Below the pieces are notes generated by a model that was given only the letters and a program-made list of their open reading frames with translations, was not told the origin of the DNA and made no database searches. Shown here piece by piece: positions 41,896 to 43,469 of a DNA stretch of 43,469 bases. The stretch is taken from assembly GCA_021733645.1 (NCBI GenBank), contig JAHREJ010000040.1:1-43469 (forward strand). Direction: 5' to 3'. Within the stretch, counting starts at the first letter, position 1, and the number at the start of each line of letters is the position of its first letter. Source of the DNA: Bacillus subtilis subsp. subtilis. Its GTDB lineage: Bacteria > Pseudomonadota > Gammaproteobacteria > Xanthomonadales > Xanthomonadaceae. The position numbers and the translations under genes are program-made.

Positions 41896-43245
41896 ATGAC
41901 GATGCGGCGAGCCGGATGGGGGAAGATGCTGGGTCTGGTGATCGGTGGGTGGGCGTGCACAACGCTGGCCGCAACGCCGCAACCGGTCAGTCATGGGCGT
42001 TTCCAGGACGTGCCGGTGTACCTGCCGGCAGGGCACACGCAACGCGTGGTGGTGTGGTTCGACGGCGGCAAGGAGCCTGCGCGCTCAAGCCAGCGGATCC
42101 AGGCGCTGCGAGCGCAGGGCGCGCTGGTCGCGCAGGTCGACGTGCCGCGGCTGCGCAAGGTGCTGGCCCGCGAAGGGGGCGGCAGCTGCGCGTTCGGGGC
42201 CGGTGACGTGGAGAATTTTTCGCGCTGGTTCCAGGCCTACCTGCACATCCCCGGCTACCACCTGCCCCTGATCGGTGGGGATGGGGAGGGCGCCGAGCTG
42301 GCCTATGCGGTGGCGGCGCAGGCCGATACGCAGGTCTTCGCCGGCCTGCTCACCACCGGTTTCTGCCCCGACCACGCGCGCGAGCGCAAGGTCTGCGGTG
42401 CCGGCAGCAGCCACGGCCGCCTGCAACCGGCCGAACTGAGTTTCCCTTGGTTGAACGCGGCGGGCGACAGCCATTGCGCCGTGGGCAATGCGGCGACGTT
42501 CGTGCGCAAGGTGGCGATGGGCCGGGACTTCCAGCGCACCGGCAGCGGCGATGAACTGCCGGGCCTGCTGGCTGCCGCGCAGGTGATCGGGGCGCAGAAG
42601 GGCGTGAGCCTGGCGCCGCCGCCGGATGCGCTCAAGGGCTTGCCGGTGGTGGAAGTGCCGTCCAGCAAACCCGGCGATACATTTGCGATCTTCGTGTCCG
42701 GCGATGGCGGCTGGGCCGGGCTGGACAAGGAAGTAGCCGCCGCGCTCGGCGAAGCCGGCGTGCCGGTGGTTGGCGTGGACTCGCTGCGCTACTTCTGGAC
42801 CGCGCGCACCCCGGAGGGCTTCGCGCGCGACCTGGAACGGATTGCCACCCACTACAGCCAGCAGTGGCAGCGCAAGCGGGTGGTGCTGGTTGGTTTCTCC
42901 CAGGGCGCCGATGTGTTGCCGGCGGCGATCAATCAACTCTCACCGGCCACCCGTGCGAACCTGGCGATGATCGGCCTGATGTCGGTGGGCAAGAATGCCG
43001 ATTACGAATTCCACGTGAGCAACTGGCTGGGCGGTGGGGGCGGTGGTATTCCCATCGCGCCGGAGATTGCCAAGCTTCCCGCCGGAAAGACCGTGTGTCT
43101 GTATGGCGAGGACGATGACGACGCGCTGTGTCCGTCGTTGCCGGCCGGCAATGCGCAGGTGATCAAGCTGCCGGGCGACCATCATTTCAAGGGCGATTAC
43201 GACCGGTTGGCACAGACGCTGCTGGCGCATTTGCCCGCGCGTTGA
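41896..43245 (+). CDS. AcvB/VirJ family alpha/beta hydrolase
   Basis: A 449-residue exported protein with a signal peptide (MTMRRAGWGKMLGLVIGGWACTTLA). The second half is the VirJ domain: FVSGDGGWAGLDKEVAAAL, VVGVDSLRYFWTARTPEG, then the nucleophile elbow GFSQGADV and a late His in GDHHFKGDY. The first half is the extra domain of AcvB-type proteins. AcvB of Agrobacterium and its relatives hydrolyse lysyl-phosphatidylglycerol in the periplasm, so lipid-modification turnover is a reasonable expectation. The ATG at 41896 or 41902 is possible. Its stop codon lies within a short duplicated block. Confidence 0.88.
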   Translation: MTMRRAGWGKMLGLVIGGWACTTLAATPQPVSHGRFQDVPVYLPAGHTQRVVVWFDGGKEPARSSQRIQALRAQGALVAQVDVPRLRKVLAREGGGSCAFGAGDVENFSRWFQAYLHIPGYHLPLIGGDGEGAELAYAVAAQADTQVFAGLLTTGFCPDHARERKVCGAGSSHGRLQPAELSFPWLNAAGDSHCAVGNAATFVRKVAMGRDFQRTGSGDELPGLLAAAQVIGAQKGVSLAPPPDALKGLPVVEVPSSKPGDTFAIFVSGDGGWAGLDKEVAAALGEAGVPVVGVDSLRYFWTARTPEGFARDLERIATHYSQQWQRKRVVLVGFSQGADVLPAAINQLSPATRANLAMIGLMSVGKNADYEFHVSNWLGGGGGGIPIAPEIAKLPAGKTVCLYGEDDDDALCPSLPAGNAQVIKLPGDHHFKGDYDRLAQTLLAHLPAR

Positions 43246-43251
43246 CGGAGC

Positions 43252-43274
43252 AGCCGAGCATGGCTCGGCTCTAC
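43252..43274 (-). repeat. SMAG palindrome 1
   Basis: On the minus strand it reads GTAG, then AGCCGAGC-CAT-GCTCGGCT: a perfect 8-bp hairpin behind a GTAG tetranucleotide, the published layout of SMAG repeats in Stenotrophomonas. Confidence 0.9.
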
Positions 43275-43304
43275 CCCGCAGCCGAGACGGAGCGTTGACG
43301 GAGC

Positions 43305-43327
43305 AGCCGAGCATGGCTCGGCTCTAC
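43305..43327 (-). repeat. SMAG palindrome 2
   Basis: Identical to SMAG palindrome 1 in sequence and orientation. It lies in the second copy of the 36-base duplication and pairs head-to-head with the plus-strand copy that follows. Confidence 0.9.
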
Positions 43328-43361
43328 GCGTCTGGCGGAAGCCAAGGGTGGGGGGCCGCCC

Positions 43362-43384
43362 GGTAGTGCCGAGCCATGCTCGGT
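43362..43384 (+). repeat. SMAG palindrome 3 (opposite strand)
   Basis: Plus-strand GTAG followed by GCCGAGC-CAT-GCTCGG. It is inverted relative to its neighbours, as in the paired SMAG arrangement. Confidence 0.85.
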
Positions 43385-43407
43385 AGAAGCACTCCCGGTA
43401 AACCCGC

Positions 43408-43430
43408 AGCCGAGCATGGCTCGGCTCTAC
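43408..43430 (-). repeat. SMAG palindrome 4
   Basis: The same hairpin as palindromes 1 and 2, in the second unit of the 104-base repeat. Confidence 0.88.
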
Positions 43431-43469
43431 GCGTCTGGCGGAAGCCAAGGGTGGGGGGGCCGCCCGGTA

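Larger units (their letters stand above)
43239..43327 (+). repeat. 36-bp direct repeat that includes the acvB-like stop codon
   Basis: A 36-base block starting GCGTTGACGG and ending in CTCTAC occurs at 43239-43274 and again at 43292-43327, a period of 53 bases. The first copy overlaps the last codon and stop of the AcvB-like gene, so the second copy carries a decoy of the gene end. Confidence 0.9.
43302..43469 (+). repeat. 104-base-period direct repeat running off the window
   Basis: The block at 43302-43365 (SMAG palindrome 2, GCGTCTGGCGG, a G-run and CCGCCCGGTA) recurs at 43406-43469, a 104-base period, differing by one G in the homopolymer. The second copy is cut by the window edge, so more units may follow. 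Confidence 0.88.

Noticed and set aside
43197..43448. A minus-strand frame across the SMAG repeats
   Set aside because: It is a translation of repeat units, with no independent coding signal.

Overview
The window is GC-rich, gene-dense chromosomal DNA from a gammaproteobacterium, most likely Stenotrophomonas or a close relative in the Xanthomonadaceae. The reasons are the lepB-DUF4845-rnc-era-recO block, xanthomonad-type versions of NagZ, leucine dehydrogenase and DUF2058, and short palindromes beginning with GTAG at the right edge that match the published SMAG repeats of Stenotrophomonas. I see no phage, integrase, transposase, CRISPR array, rRNA or tRNA.

Layout. 1-3366: 5'-truncated lepB, a pilin-like DUF4845 protein, rnc, era and recO, tightly packed or overlapping. 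3613-4338 (-): a lone receiver-Hpt phosphorelay protein. 4479-7870: rlmD, a secreted orphan, a CYTH triphosphatase and a DsbA/FrnE-like oxidoreductase. 7968-10275: nagZ-hpt-mtiP, in which methylthioinosine phosphorylase and Hpt form two consecutive purine-salvage steps. 10364-12367: a cold-shock gene with a strong terminator, a flavin monooxygenase and a small orphan. 12371-18096 (-): the four-gene ligase-associated DNA-damage cluster (MBL-fold exonuclease, ATP-dependent ligase, Lhr-like helicase, PdeM phosphoesterase), facing an aidB-like gene at 18206. 20021-20921 (-): two Ala-rich lipoproteins. 21046-25258: a thiolase and, divergent to it, a lipoprotein-type subtilisin autotransporter. 25344-30254: leucine dehydrogenase with an attenuator-like leader, an HDOD protein, a phospholipase D-family cardiolipin synthase and an RsuA-like protein whose catalytic motif is altered.

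30255-31167 is about 0.9 kb without genes and the most unusual stretch. It holds two inverted copies of a palindromic element with an identical 53-nt core. Their 27-nt arms differ in sequence yet stay complementary. Around them are several unrelated short tandem repeats and G-quadruplex motifs.

31168-35911: a YgjP-type metallopeptidase, DUF2058, a C4 zinc-finger protein, a small MscS channel, an ECF sigma / putative anti-sigma / DUF4097 operon behind an inverted repeat, and two small genes. 36277-37106 is a second gene-free stretch with a 58-bp-arm palindrome, a run of 15 G and a strong G4 motif. 37107-43245: a YegD-like Hsp70, YjdM, a TPR/transglutaminase-like protein, an HD-type hydrolase, an oxidoreductase-like small protein, DUF998 and an AcvB/VirJ protein. 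SMAG repeats in duplicated blocks end the window.
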